Shown here: piece by piece, positions 7,107 to 14,719 of the stretch
Layout of the letters: each line of letters begins with the position of its first letter
Numbering within the stretch: position 1 is the first letter of the stretch
Source: a bacterium
GTDB lineage: Bacteria; AUK180
Direction: 5' to 3'
DNA: 15,553 bases
Assembly: GCA_030622125.1 (NCBI GenBank)
Contig: JAUXGM010000042.1
Span: 1-15,553 of the forward strand
Translations under genes and position numbers: made by a program
The notes under the pieces: generated by a model
What the model saw: the letters and a program-made list of their open reading frames with translations, nothing else
Told to the model about the DNA's origin: nothing
Databases searched by the model: none

Positions 7107-7981
7107 TATACCGTATATCCAAGCATTTTTAAAAATTGTTCATCCTTTTGCCAATTTGATTTTACCTTTACAAAAAGATTTAGATAAAATTTCTTTTGAA
7201 ATATTCTTTCTAAGATCATTCTTGAATTTGTACCGATTCTTTTTGCCATAGCTCCTTCTTTTCCGATGATAATCCCTTTTTGTGATTTTCTTTCTACAAA
7301 GATCGTAGCATCTATTACAATAATATTTTTCTTTTCTTTCATTTGATCAACATATACGGCACAACCATAAGGTATCTCGTCGCCTAAAAAGTTAAAGATC
7401 GCCCCTTTTATTGCTTCTGCAATAATAAACCGCTCTGAATTTCCAGAGATATACTCTTGCGGATAATAGAAATCCCCCTCGGGAAGATAATTGAGGATCG
7501 CTTTTGTTACTTCATCGATCTTGATATTTTTTAAAGCGGAGATAGGAATAAAATCCTTTATAAAATCATTGTTTGATAGCTCCTTGATAATCGGAAGTAT
7601 TTTTGCTTTATCTATTTTATCAATCTTATTGAGAACACAAATTACATCCTTTTTACATTTTTGCAGCAATGCCAAAATATCCGCATCCGATTTGAAATGA
7701 TATACATCAACAAAGTAAAGAACGATCTCTGCCATTTCAAGTGACCCGATCGCCGAACCGTTCAATATTTTATTAAGTTCCATTTTCCTTTCGGTAATAC
7801 CGGGAGTATCAAGAAATACTATCTGAAAATCTTCTCCGTTCAATATCCCCGTTATTCGGTTGCGGGTGGTCTGCGGTCGTTTGGAAATTGAAGAGAGTGG
7901 GATCCTAAGCACGCTGTTTAGGAATGTCGATTTTCCTGCATTCGGTCTGCCAATAATTGTAACAAATCCTGATTTAATCAT
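7106..7981 (-). CDS. era: GTPase Era
   Basis: Ras-like GTPase that binds the 3' end of 16S rRNA and helps assemble the small ribosomal subunit. The 291-residue form starts at the ATG at 7981, giving the normal short lead before the G1 loop. A TTG at 8005 would add eight residues but falls inside the promoter. G motifs: GRPNAGKS (11-18, Ala where Val is usual), RPQTTRN near 35-41, DTPG near 61-64, NKID near 118-121 and SAL near 150-152. The C-terminal KH domain is present, with the GXXG loop in IIGKEGAMAKRIG near 240-252. It is the first gene of the operon: a strong promoter abuts its ATG and its stop is fused to the next start as TAATG. Confidence 0.96.
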   Translation of the reverse strand: MIKSGFVTIIGRPNAGKSTFLNSVLRIPLSSISKRPQTTRNRITGILNGEDFQIVFLDTPGITERKMELNKILNGSAIGSLEMAEIVLYFVDVYHFKSDADILALLQKCKKDVICVLNKIDKIDKAKILPIIKELSNNDFIKDFIPISALKNIKIDEVTKAILNYLPEGDFYYPQEYISGNSERFIIAEAIKGAIFNFLGDEIPYGCAVYVDQMKEKKNIIVIDATIFVERKSQKGIIIGKEGAMAKRIGTNSRMILERIFQKKFYLNLFVKVKSNWQKDEQFLKMLGYTV

Positions 7982-7987
7982 AGAGAT

Positions 7988-8016
7988 ATTATAATGATTT
8001 TCCAATTTTTTTTCAA
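7988..8016 (-). promoter_or_regulatory. Promoter of the era-LPS operon, apparently leaderless
   Basis: On the minus strand TTGAAA (8016-8011) and TATAAT (7993-7988) are separated by exactly 17 bases. Only 6 bases lie between the -10 box and the era ATG (7981), where transcription would normally begin. The predicted mRNA therefore starts at or next to the ATG and has no Shine-Dalgarno sequence. Confidence 0.7.
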
Positions 8017-8027
8017 GGGGCTTATGA

Positions 8028-8756
8028 TTATTTTTTGATTATAGTATTATAAATAGGGCTTTCGGGTGTAGATATTATTTCTTTGATCTTCCAGCCGGTA
8101 CCTTTCAGAATATCCTTTAATTCTTCAGGTGAAACAAATAGATAATCAAACCAGTTCCCTTTATACTTTTTATATAATATCCTTAATGTAGTTTGTCCAG
8201 CCGTTCGTCCTCTTTTTTTATTAAATTTATGATAATCAAGATGTTCCTTCATATTTGTTTTATAGACATCATTCGTTTCCGCAATGATCAATCCGTCTTT
8301 GGTTGTGATGTTGTACATTTTTTTCAGTAGCCATCTTGCTCTTTTGGGGTTTCCAAGAAGCCCAAAATTATTTCCCATCATTATTATCGTATCAAATACT
8401 CCAAGATTTTTACTTATTTTTGTTATTGACATTTCTTTTGAATGCTTGACGCCTCTTTCCCTGCATACCTTAATGGCAAGTGGTGAATTATCGATGCCCA
8501 AAACATAATGCCCTCTATTTTGCAGATAGAGAGAAAACCTTCCTGCACCGCATCCGATATCAAGAATCTTTCCTTTTGCATATTTGATCGCTTTTTTATT
8601 TATACTATTCCATTTTTTATACTCAAAAAAATAGCAAGCAGGACCAAGTAGGGAAGCATCTATATAACCGTCATCTCTTTCCACTATCTCAACCGGATCT
8701 TTACCATTCAACTCATCATAAAGCAAGTGTCCAAACGCATCAAATTTATCCTTCAT
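8028..8756 (-). CDS. Class I SAM-dependent methyltransferase
   Basis: A 242-residue Rossmann-fold methyltransferase. The SAM-binding motif is ILDIGCGAGRFSLYL (residues 64-78), followed by motif II with an acidic residue at IDNS (88-91) and a post-motif IIMMGNNFGLLG near 124-135. The N-terminus (VERDDGYID near residues 25-33, then a YFFEYKKW stretch) is typical of a widespread family of small-molecule methyltransferases whose substrate is not known. The ATG at 8756 overlaps the end of the nitroreductase-like gene by 11 bases, so the two are translated together and may act on related substrates. It ends 11 bases before the -35 box of the era promoter. Confidence 0.85.
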   Translation of the reverse strand: MKDKFDAFGHLLYDELNGKDPVEIVERDDGYIDASLLGPACYFFEYKKWNSINKKAIKYAKGKILDIGCGAGRFSLYLQNRGHYVLGIDNSPLAIKVCRERGVKHSKEMSITKISKNLGVFDTIIMMGNNFGLLGNPKRARWLLKKMYNITTKDGLIIAETNDVYKTNMKEHLDYHKFNKKRGRTAGQTTLRILYKKYKGNWFDYLFVSPEELKDILKGTGWKIKEIISTPESPIYNTIIKK

Positions 8757-9672
8757 TTCTTTCTTCCAAAAATGAAAAACCGAAATCTTTCAGGATTTTC
8801 AAAAATTCTTCATTCCCCGATGCCATCATATCGGCTACATAGTGCAGTCCGTAATAATACTGAACCATATTAATATAACCATTCTTGTTTATTTTCTTAA
8901 TACATTTCTCGGCAAATTTTTCTCCATGAACATTCTTACATACCCTTTCTATCCTATTTAATCGTTCCGGAGTTATCTCAATTTTTATTGAATTATATTT
9001 TTTGTTGAACGCATTTTTTAATTCATCGTTTGATAGTTTTTTATATTCTTCATCATGAACGATTATATCAATATCAAGTTTTTTTCTTACCGATATTTTT
9101 TTTAAAGGGAATCCAAGACAAAGAAGCACAACGGGGAATACCCCATCAGGTAATTTGAACATCTTTTTTAATTGACGAAAACATTCAGTTACCGTTCCAA
9201 TGTAAACCGAGCCAAGTCCCATAGAATCTGCTGCTGTAGAAATATTCTGAGCTGCAATCACCGTATCCTGAAACGAGATCCAAAAATGGTGGAATGAATT
9301 TGTTGCTGTAAATGGTGCAATTTCAACTTCTGCCCACTTTTTTAATCTATAAAGGTCAATGCAAAAAAGAAGATCTACGGGTGCATCTTTTATCCATTTT
9401 TGATTTCCACAGAGTTCAGCAAGCTTCTTTCTCGTATCCTTATCTTCTATCTTTATAATAGAAAAGGGTTGGAGATTGCCGCCTGATGGTGCATGTGTTC
9501 CTGCTTCAAAAATATATTTAAGTATCTTTTTAGGTATCTTTTTTTTCTTAAACAGACGGCAGCTTCCCCTTTCCAAAAGAAGTTTAATCGTTTCATTGGG
9601 ATATTTTGCTTTCACTTTCTGTTTTATACCGTGATGGTCAATTCTTTCTGTTTTTTTGACATCCTTTTTCAT
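8746..9672 (-). CDS. Nitroreductase-family flavoprotein with C-terminal extension
   Basis: A 308-residue FMN-dependent oxidoreductase-like protein. The ATG at 9672 is used rather than GTG at 9678, because GAGG (9679-9682) sits 5 bases upstream of the ATG. The nitroreductase fold covers residues about 28-200: RGSCRLF (35-41, FMN phosphate contact), HAPSGGNLQPF (60-70), a central helix with AAQNISTAADSMGLGSVYIG near 140-160, and LLCLGFP near 185-191. The last roughly 100 residues are a charged helical region not part of the standard fold, ending in an aromatic stretch (MVQYYYGLHYV). Substrate is unknown; family members reduce nitro groups, quinones or flavin, or dehalogenate. Directly upstream of and overlapping a methyltransferase. 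Confidence 0.85.
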   Translation of the reverse strand: MKKDVKKTERIDHHGIKQKVKAKYPNETIKLLLERGSCRLFKKKKIPKKILKYIFEAGTHAPSGGNLQPFSIIKIEDKDTRKKLAELCGNQKWIKDAPVDLLFCIDLYRLKKWAEVEIAPFTATNSFHHFWISFQDTVIAAQNISTAADSMGLGSVYIGTVTECFRQLKKMFKLPDGVFPVVLLCLGFPLKKISVRKKLDIDIIVHDEEYKKLSNDELKNAFNKKYNSIKIEITPERLNRIERVCKNVHGEKFAEKCIKKINKNGYINMVQYYYGLHYVADMMASGNEEFLKILKDFGFSFLEERNEG

Positions 9673-9693
9673 TTTCACCTCGCATTGAAAAAC

Positions 9694-9723
9694 TGGGACG
9701 TTGGTTGCAAAAGTTGTAAATTA
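9694..9723 (+). repeat. Dispersed repeat, copy 2 (first copy at 77-107)
   Basis: This copy lies in the 103-base gap between the AlbA_2 regulator and the nitroreductase-like gene. It matches the minus strand of 77-107 at about 27 of 31 positions, including GGGACG and TGGTTGCAAAAGTTG. The rest of the gap (9673-9693 and 9724-9775) shows the ribosome site of the next gene and no convincing promoter. Confidence 0.55.
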
Positions 9724-9775
9724 AATCTGCAAATATTGATCGTTGACTGGTGTTCATTAGATTGTCCTCATTATA

Positions 9776-11188
9776 TTAATCTTTTTCAATTATCTCCCAA
9801 TGCCCGCCCTTTGCTGGACCAATTCTTTTTATTTTTTTCCGTTGTTTTAACTTATTTAAATGATATTTTACTCCATTTTCTGTAATATTGCCTATTATCT
9901 TCGCAATTTCTTTTCTACTGGTATAAGGATTCTTTTTCAAAATCTCAATTATTTTCTGGGTAGTTTTCTGGGTAGTTTTCTGGGTAGTTTTCTGGGTAGT
10001 TTTCTGGGTAGTTTTTTTATTTCTTTTGTATTTTTTTTTCAAAAATGTTATCCTAAAAGCAATTCCTGGTTCACTCCATTTAAATTCTATTTCGGGATAA
10101 TTTTTCAAACTATCTGAAATTATTTTTAACCCATTTCCCCACTGTTCGATAATTCCGAGTTTTTTAAAAATAGGCGCAAGAACTTTGTTCCTAATTTCTG
10201 ATTGTCCTGCTTCCATTAAATCAAAATCAATGGAAGGCATTAATTTCCCTGGACTTGTAATCTCAATTTTATCATCAAAAATTGCGATTTTTATATCTTT
10301 ACCTGTTAAGGAATAATCCCTGTGAATTACAGCATTTCTGATAGCCTCTCTAATGGCATAGATAGGATATTCCCATTTATCTTTTCTATAAACTCCGTTA
10401 TAACCGGCTGTCCCTTGCGAAATGTGTCTTAGAACAAATTTAAAAGCTTTTTCCGGTTGTATTATTATACTTTCATCAATCGTTTTTCGATCTATGTAAT
10501 TCCCCGGTACTGTGCATTTAAATCGCGCACACTCTATCTTTGCATAGGGATAAAATTCATTTTTTAATTGATTATTTGATAATAAAATGAGAGCATTTAC
10601 AAAATAAAATTCACCTTTAAATTCTTTTATAAGATTCAATTTTTTCAATACTTGAATTGTTAATTTTTCTTTTGTTTTATCATAATAGAAATTTTTAAAA
10701 TGTTCTATGGCAAGGTCTGAAAACAATCTTTGATAAACAATTTCACCATCAAACGATAAATTTTTCTTTTGTCGCACTAATTCTTCAATAATTTCCTCTG
10801 TAGCAATTCTATTTGTAGAACCTACTCTAATATATGTTCCGTCTTTTATCCCTTTTGATTTTAGGAAATAAGGTGGATTACTTCCTTTAAAAATTTTTAC
10901 CTTCAATAAAATCTTGCCTTCAACATTAAGCATACTTATTTCAGGGAGAATTAATGGTTCAGAACTATCATAAATAATGTTTGAAATTTTTTCCTCTATT
11001 TCTAATATCTTTTCAGCATCTACACCAACAATTTCCCTTGGTTTATCTTTTACACCAACATATATTTCTCCACCCGCATCATTAGCAAATGCAATAATTG
11101 TTTTAGTTAAATCGAATTTAGAAGGAAGTTTTTCTTTAAACTCAATTCTTCTCCCTTCAGGCTGTTTAATTCTATCAATAAAATTCAT
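9776..11188 (-). CDS. AlbA_2 (Schlafen-type) / GHKL ATPase-like transcriptional regulator with TTQK repeat linker
   Basis: A 470-residue protein of the COG2865 type, often annotated as RecG-like or as a putative transcriptional regulator. Residues 1-135 are the AlbA_2/Schlafen-core domain (IEFKEKLP at 15-22, AFANDAGGEIYVGVKD at 33-48, IRVGSTNRIA at 120-129). Residues about 270-385 form a GHKL-like ATPase module: EAIRNAVIHRDYS at 281-293 as the N box and ITSPGKL at 310-316. Residues 393-412 are five exact TTQK repeats. Residues about 413-470 form a winged helix (ILKKNPYTSRKEIAKIIG). The start ATG (11188) has GAGG 9 bases upstream. It probably senses a nucleotide and binds DNA or RNA; relatives occur in regulation and in phage-defence settings, and this sequence does not decide between them. 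Confidence 0.82.
   Translation of the reverse strand: MNFIDRIKQPEGRRIEFKEKLPSKFDLTKTIIAFANDAGGEIYVGVKDKPREIVGVDAEKILEIEEKISNIIYDSSEPLILPEISMLNVEGKILLKVKIFKGSNPPYFLKSKGIKDGTYIRVGSTNRIATEEIIEELVRQKKNLSFDGEIVYQRLFSDLAIEHFKNFYYDKTKEKLTIQVLKKLNLIKEFKGEFYFVNALILLSNNQLKNEFYPYAKIECARFKCTVPGNYIDRKTIDESIIIQPEKAFKFVLRHISQGTAGYNGVYRKDKWEYPIYAIREAIRNAVIHRDYSLTGKDIKIAIFDDKIEITSPGKLMPSIDFDLMEAGQSEIRNKVLAPIFKKLGIIEQWGNGLKIISDSLKNYPEIEFKWSEPGIAFRITFLKKKYKRNKKTTQKTTQKTTQKTTQKTTQKIIEILKKNPYTSRKEIAKIIGNITENGVKYHLNKLKQRKKIKRIGPAKGGHWEIIEKD
9952..10011 (-). repeat. Five perfect 12-base tandem repeats encoding TTQK
   Basis: TTTTCTGGGTAG (plus strand) is repeated five times with no mismatch, in frame within the AlbA_2 regulator, and each unit encodes Thr-Thr-Gln-Lys. 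The perfect identity at DNA level, not only in protein, shows recent copy-number change. Because 12 is a multiple of 3, gain or loss of units changes the linker length without shifting the reading frame. Confidence 0.9.
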
Positions 11189-11257
11189 ATACTCAAACCT
11201 CTATCCCATAATTCATAAATGCCAAATTCATTTCACTTTTTGTCATTTTTATATAAT

Positions 11258-11285
11258 ATTATAACAAATAATAATAAAAAGTCAA
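11258..11285 (-). promoter_or_regulatory. Sigma-70-type promoter for the AlbA_2 regulator
   Basis: On the minus strand TTGACT (11285-11280) and TATAAT (11263-11258) are separated by 16 bases. Transcription should begin near 11250, leaving a leader of about 60 bases before the ATG at 11188. The leader has no strong fold that I can see. Confidence 0.65.
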
Positions 11286-11409
11286 AAAAAATTAGTGCGA
11301 ATGATACGAATAAAATCAGAAACGATTTTTTACTCTATTTGAGAGTTTGTGAAATGAAAATTCTATTTTTTTTATTCATCCAACACTTTGAAAAGGTATT
11401 GTGGTTTAT

Positions 11410-11450
11410 CCCTCACACCCGTTAAGGTGTGGTGTCGTTGCTCTCGTTTT
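11410..11450. repeat. Short palindrome-bearing element (related sequence at 15350-15385)
   Basis: CACACC (11414-11419) and GGTGTG (11426-11431) form a perfect 6-pair hairpin around CGTTAA. The following bases to GCTCTCGTTT (11440-11449) resemble 15350-15381, which reads CACACTGTTATGTGAGG and then GCTCTCATTT, at roughly 26 of 36 aligned positions. The rest of the 11189-11519 gap holds the regulator promoter and AT-rich DNA with no gene. Confidence 0.35.
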
Positions 11451-11519
11451 TCTCCCGTTTTTACAGTGAAACCTTTTATCTCCGTTGTTATATAAAGTAA
11501 TGACTTTTTATTCGCCGTT

Positions 11520-12491
11520 TTAAGATTCGTTCATCTTATTTTTTATCTCATCTATGGGTATCTTGTCTAATCCTTGTTTCCTCTGTCCATCATAAAGATA
11601 GAAGAATTTATCATCATAATGTCTTATATCTTTATTAAACTCCCTCCAGCCTTCATCTATATTTTTTAGTAATCTATATATGAGAAATTTCTGCAAAATG
11701 AGAGAAAATAATCGTTGATTTCCTTCTCTGGGAATTTCTTTGGGAAATTTATTTATTGCGATGTTTATTCTTATGATTTCACCTCGATAGTAATTGATAT
11801 TATTACTTACATCAGAAATTATTTTATCTTTTTCAACTCTTAAAATTATTATTACCCCAGGAGCATCGGCATGACATAAATAACCCAATCCTAATTCCCA
11901 TGTATTATCAACTTTGATTAATTCATCAATAGCATCTACATCTACATCATAAGCATCTGAAACCTCACCAATATTTTTTAAGAAATATTTATCTTCCAGT
12001 GAAATTACATAAAATGGATTTACATTCCAACCATTTCCCCCTGAGGGATTTGATATGCAAAGTATTGGCATATCTGTTTTAGGAACAATATATAAGATTT
12101 CGTCTAAAGGACGATATTTCTTAATTGGTAGCTTAATTTCATTATTATCGCTTTTTACTATAATAATTGACTTTGGAATATTGTCGTAATAAATCCATTC
12201 TTCTTTTTTAACATTATACAATTCAAGTTCAATTTTCTTATCATATATGGAGAAGCATTTTTTAGAATGAAGCGAATAAAGATCGCTAAAAATATTTGTA
12301 TTTGTAAGCACATCGTCAAAAGCTAATTTTAGAAGATTGTATTTCTTTTGACTTTCAAGATTCACGTCCTTATTTCCTGTTCTCACATTTTGTTTATATG
12401 TCCCATGTCCTCGGTAATTACAAGACATGGAAACAAGAAATATGAATAAAATCAAAAATATTCCAATGATACGATGTTTATAATTTTTCAT
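11520..12491 (-). CDS. Predicted lipoprotein of unknown function
   Basis: A 323-residue exported protein I cannot assign to a family. The N-terminus MKNYKHR plus a hydrophobic stretch ends in VSMSC (Cys24), a plausible lipobox, so it is probably a lipid-anchored envelope protein. The mature part is mixed alpha/beta with no repeats or catalytic motif that I recognise. A Gly/Asn/Trp-rich patch (SNPSGGNGWNVNP near residues 147-159) and an acidic patch (DAYDVDVDAIDEL near 178-190) stand out. The ATG at 12491 overlaps the stop of a small upstream ORF as ATGA and has no clear ribosome site of its own, pointing to coupled translation. It could equally be a cargo gene of an accessory island. Confidence 0.7.
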   Translation of the reverse strand: MKNYKHRIIGIFLILFIFLVSMSCNYRGHGTYKQNVRTGNKDVNLESQKKYNLLKLAFDDVLTNTNIFSDLYSLHSKKCFSIYDKKIELELYNVKKEEWIYYDNIPKSIIIVKSDNNEIKLPIKKYRPLDEILYIVPKTDMPILCISNPSGGNGWNVNPFYVISLEDKYFLKNIGEVSDAYDVDVDAIDELIKVDNTWELGLGYLCHADAPGVIIILRVEKDKIISDVSNNINYYRGEIIRINIAINKFPKEIPREGNQRLFSLILQKFLIYRLLKNIDEGWREFNKDIRHYDDKFFYLYDGQRKQGLDKIPIDEIKNKMNES

Positions 12492-12604
12492 GATGAATAT
12501 CTTACAGAATTATTAGCCATTATTTTATATAATTCGTTTATATCCAAAGTACTTCGGATATACATCCAATAACTGCTTTTTCTTTCATCTTCATGACTCA
12601 TCAT
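12488..12604 (-). CDS. Small ORF (38 residues) coupled to the lipoprotein gene
   Basis: The ORF starts at the ATG at 12604 and ends with a TGA that overlaps the lipoprotein ATG (ATGA). The product is polar with a helical look (YWMYIRSTLDINELYKIMA at residues 12-30). The same frame stays open upstream of the ATG for about 12 more codons. It may be a real small gene, or the C-terminal half of a single ~69-residue gene whose first half is the 31-residue ORF at 12591-12686 in another frame. Confidence 0.4.
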   Translation of the reverse strand: MMSHEDERKSSYWMYIRSTLDINELYKIMANNSVRYSS

Positions 12605-12686
12605 CTCTACATTCTCCAAGATTATCCAAAGGACTCACCATTCTACCAATATGCCTTTTCGTTATTTTGATTTTATACTTTTTCAT
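12591..12686 (-). CDS. Small ORF (31 residues) directly after a promoter, overlapping the next small ORF
   Basis: The ORF runs from the ATG at 12686 to TGA at 12591 and overlaps the 38-residue ORF by 14 bases in a different frame. It begins with a basic stretch (MKKYKIKITKR) followed by a neutral to acidic tail (SPLDNLGECRDDES). No Shine-Dalgarno sequence is present, and a strong promoter ends 7 bases before the ATG, so a leaderless transcript is possible. An alternative start is the ATG at residue 16. It may be half of a frameshifted gene. Confidence 0.33.
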   Translation of the reverse strand: MKKYKIKITKRHIGRMVSPLDNLGECRDDES

Positions 12687-12693
12687 ATATTTA

Positions 12694-12722
12694 ATTATAA
12701 CTTATTTAATATCAGAAATCAA
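12694..12722 (-). promoter_or_regulatory. Sigma-70-type promoter before the small ORFs and lipoprotein
   Basis: On the minus strand TTGATT (12722-12717) and TATAAT (12699-12694) are separated by exactly 17 bases. The -10 box ends 7 bases before the ATG at 12686. Transcription probably carries the small ORFs and the lipoprotein. The same -10-to-ATG spacing is seen at era. Confidence 0.6.
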
Positions 12723-12740
12723 TTTTTTTTAGAAATAATG

Positions 12741-13691
12741 TCATTTCTCTGTATTTTTGAATATTTCAAAGAATTTTTCGGGTGATTGTTCAATGAGTTC
12801 AACAAGTCTTTTCCTGCTGTATTTTTGCTCAATTTTCAATCCCATATAACATCCGACAATATAGAACAATCTATCACCCGAACATTGTCCTAAGATATTT
12901 TCTAAAATTGCATTTGTTATTTCTTTGTCAATATTTTCATCTAAGTATTGAATTACGGAATTAAACTGATTTATCTTTTTGTATAATGCTGTTGTATCAA
13001 GTAAAATCTTATAGTCATAATCAGAAATTTCATTCATTTCTATTCGTTTATGATAAGGTGTTAATGTTGCTAAACCTTCGTTCATTGTCATTAACAGCAC
13101 AATTTCTTTTAAATCTCTTACAGTTTTAGCTTTAAAAATATCTGGTAATGGATGAAATTTTTCAAACCCTATATGAAAAAGTTCGTGAGTAATATATAGT
13201 TTCAATTCATTATAATTTTCTGTGAATTGATTGCAATCTATATTCATACAAATTTTATTATCAAATGCAATTCCGTTATATCCACCTATTACAAAATAAA
13301 TAGTTACTTTTTGTTTATAATCTTTTGGAAGATATTTTAAACACAATTTTGCATAGTCTGTAATGATTTCTTGCTCATTTTCTTTTAAATATTTAATGAT
13401 TTTAATATATTCATATTTTCGTGTCTTTACATTGGAAAAAACAAATCCGTCATTTTTACCATTTAATGAGTTTAGTAAATTATCTTCTGTAATAGGATTA
13501 GAAGAATATTTCTTACTATGAAGTAAAATATGTTGATAACCTGGATTATTAACTATTTTCTCAACATTGTCTTGATTATCTGTAAAATGTTCCAAAACTA
13601 ACTTTGTTCCCGAATAATCAAAAGTAATTTCTCCTAGTAAAAGCGAATTCGCAAGTAACATCATAACTCCCAAAAATTGTATTGTTTTCAT
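12741..13691 (-). CDS. Secreted HExxH zinc peptidase-like protein (DUF5700 type)
   Basis: A 316-residue protein with a signal peptide (residues 1-20, ending LLLG before EITF). HELFH at 169-173 is the HExxH zinc-binding helix, preceded by Thr, and the third ligand is probably Glu205 in MNEGLAT, giving the gluzincin-like spacing of about 32 residues. The rest is helical, in keeping with the DUF5700 'putative zinc-dependent peptidase' family, which I name from motif pattern and length. It is likely a periplasmic or outer-membrane-facing protease of unknown substrate. The start at 13691 has a weak GAGA site. It follows the Tiki-superfamily gene by 27 bases, so the two are probably co-expressed. 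Confidence 0.75.
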   Translation of the reverse strand: MKTIQFLGVMMLLANSLLLGEITFDYSGTKLVLEHFTDNQDNVEKIVNNPGYQHILLHSKKYSSNPITEDNLLNSLNGKNDGFVFSNVKTRKYEYIKIIKYLKENEQEIITDYAKLCLKYLPKDYKQKVTIYFVIGGYNGIAFDNKICMNIDCNQFTENYNELKLYITHELFHIGFEKFHPLPDIFKAKTVRDLKEIVLLMTMNEGLATLTPYHKRIEMNEISDYDYKILLDTTALYKKINQFNSVIQYLDENIDKEITNAILENILGQCSGDRLFYIVGCYMGLKIEQKYSRKRLVELIEQSPEKFFEIFKNTEK

Positions 13692-13718
13692 TTTGTATTC
13701 TCGATTTATTTTCTATAT

Positions 13719-14708
13719 TTAAAACTGTATGTAAATATCAAACATTTTTGATACCGGAATATTCTGATCCTCAATCATCTTGTATAATCCTTCATTTTCA
13801 ATCCACCAAGAAATATCTTTATACAATAGTTGGGAAGTATAAACTATCGTTGGTGTCTTATTCTTATTTAAAATTTCATTTATCGCATTTTTATCTTTTG
13901 TATTAACAAATATTGATAGAATTTTCTCTGCACCATAATATTCTGAAAGTCTTAATCCAACAGGTTTTTCGTAAAATAAAACATCATCAAGGGTTAATTT
14001 TGGAAATTCGAGAATTCTATCTTCCCAAGGTACTACCGGTATTTTATCAGGATTATCTTTTAATTGTTTTACCAATTCAGGAATGCCATAATATACTTTA
14101 TTCTTATGAATATGATCTCGCCCTATGATAATTAATACTTTGCCTTTTCTTTTACTGATAACTGTTTTAATATTACTTTCAATAACAGGCTCACGATCTT
14201 TAAAATATTTAGATTGGGCTTTTATCATATCTGTACAAATCCAATTCCCATCGTCACAAGATGCGTTATGTATATTTTTTTTCTCCATATCAAAAAAGAA
14301 AGCTGTTGCTTTTTCACTTTTTGATAAATTTTTATTTCCGGAATCAATTGAACGAAACCAACAATAAAAAGATTGCAAATATTCAGGTTTGCCTTTTAAT
14401 TCTGCATTCGGATTTTTTCTATATTCTCTTAACATCTCATTTCCAATACTTTCAGGGATCTCAAGCCCGATATGTCTGATTCCATGTTCTTTAATACTAT
14501 TTTCAATAAGACTCATTTCAAAATCCGTTGTCAAAGAATCAAAGTGGCTCTCCCCTATCAGAATTATTTCATAAGAATCTATTTCATCTAGTAATTCCTT
14601 TAATATGCTATTCACAGATCCTCCCCCATTAATTGTTTCTATTTGACCAAATACATTTTGAAAAAACATAGATAAGAAAAATATTATTAATACTAATTTC
14701 TTTCCCAT
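13719..14708 (-). CDS. Secreted EreA/ChaN/Tiki-superfamily protein
   Basis: A 329-residue exported protein. The signal peptide is residues 1-20 or so (cleavage near VFG). The fold is suggested by the superfamily's spaced motifs: GESHFDS (52-58), GLEIPE with Glu83, DREPVIESNI (171-180, the Arg/Asp-Glu helix that reads RDxxMAeN in EreA), and GRDHI (196-200). Members include haem-binding ChaN, erythromycin esterase EreA, TraB and the Tiki metalloproteases, so hydrolase or metal-binding activity is likely but not specified. The C-terminal 100 residues are less conserved. GGGAGG sits 4 bases before the ATG at 14708. Upstream lies a coupled 30-residue ORF and DUF3795, downstream the DUF5700 peptidase. 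Confidence 0.7.
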   Translation of the reverse strand: MGKKLVLIIFFLSMFFQNVFGQIETINGGGSVNSILKELLDEIDSYEIILIGESHFDSLTTDFEMSLIENSIKEHGIRHIGLEIPESIGNEMLREYRKNPNAELKGKPEYLQSFYCWFRSIDSGNKNLSKSEKATAFFFDMEKKNIHNASCDDGNWICTDMIKAQSKYFKDREPVIESNIKTVISKRKGKVLIIIGRDHIHKNKVYYGIPELVKQLKDNPDKIPVVPWEDRILEFPKLTLDDVLFYEKPVGLRLSEYYGAEKILSIFVNTKDKNAINEILNKNKTPTIVYTSQLLYKDISWWIENEGLYKMIEDQNIPVSKMFDIYIQF

Positions 14709-14719
14709 TTTTCCTCCCT

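Noticed and set aside
9860-10117. Plus-strand frame with repeated GSFLGSFL-like units
   Set aside because: It is the antisense reading of the TTQK-coding repeats in the AlbA_2 regulator, which has the real domains.
11410-11520. Integron attC site after the lipoprotein gene (TATAACAACGG near 11485-11495 on the minus strand)
   Set aside because: No matching GTTRRRY core in inverted position within the usual length, and no integrase in the window.
12720-12760. Hairpin AGAAAT/ATTTCT beside an A-run as a terminator for the peptidase gene
   Set aside because: On the coding strand the run is A, not T, and the -35 box of the next promoter overlaps it.
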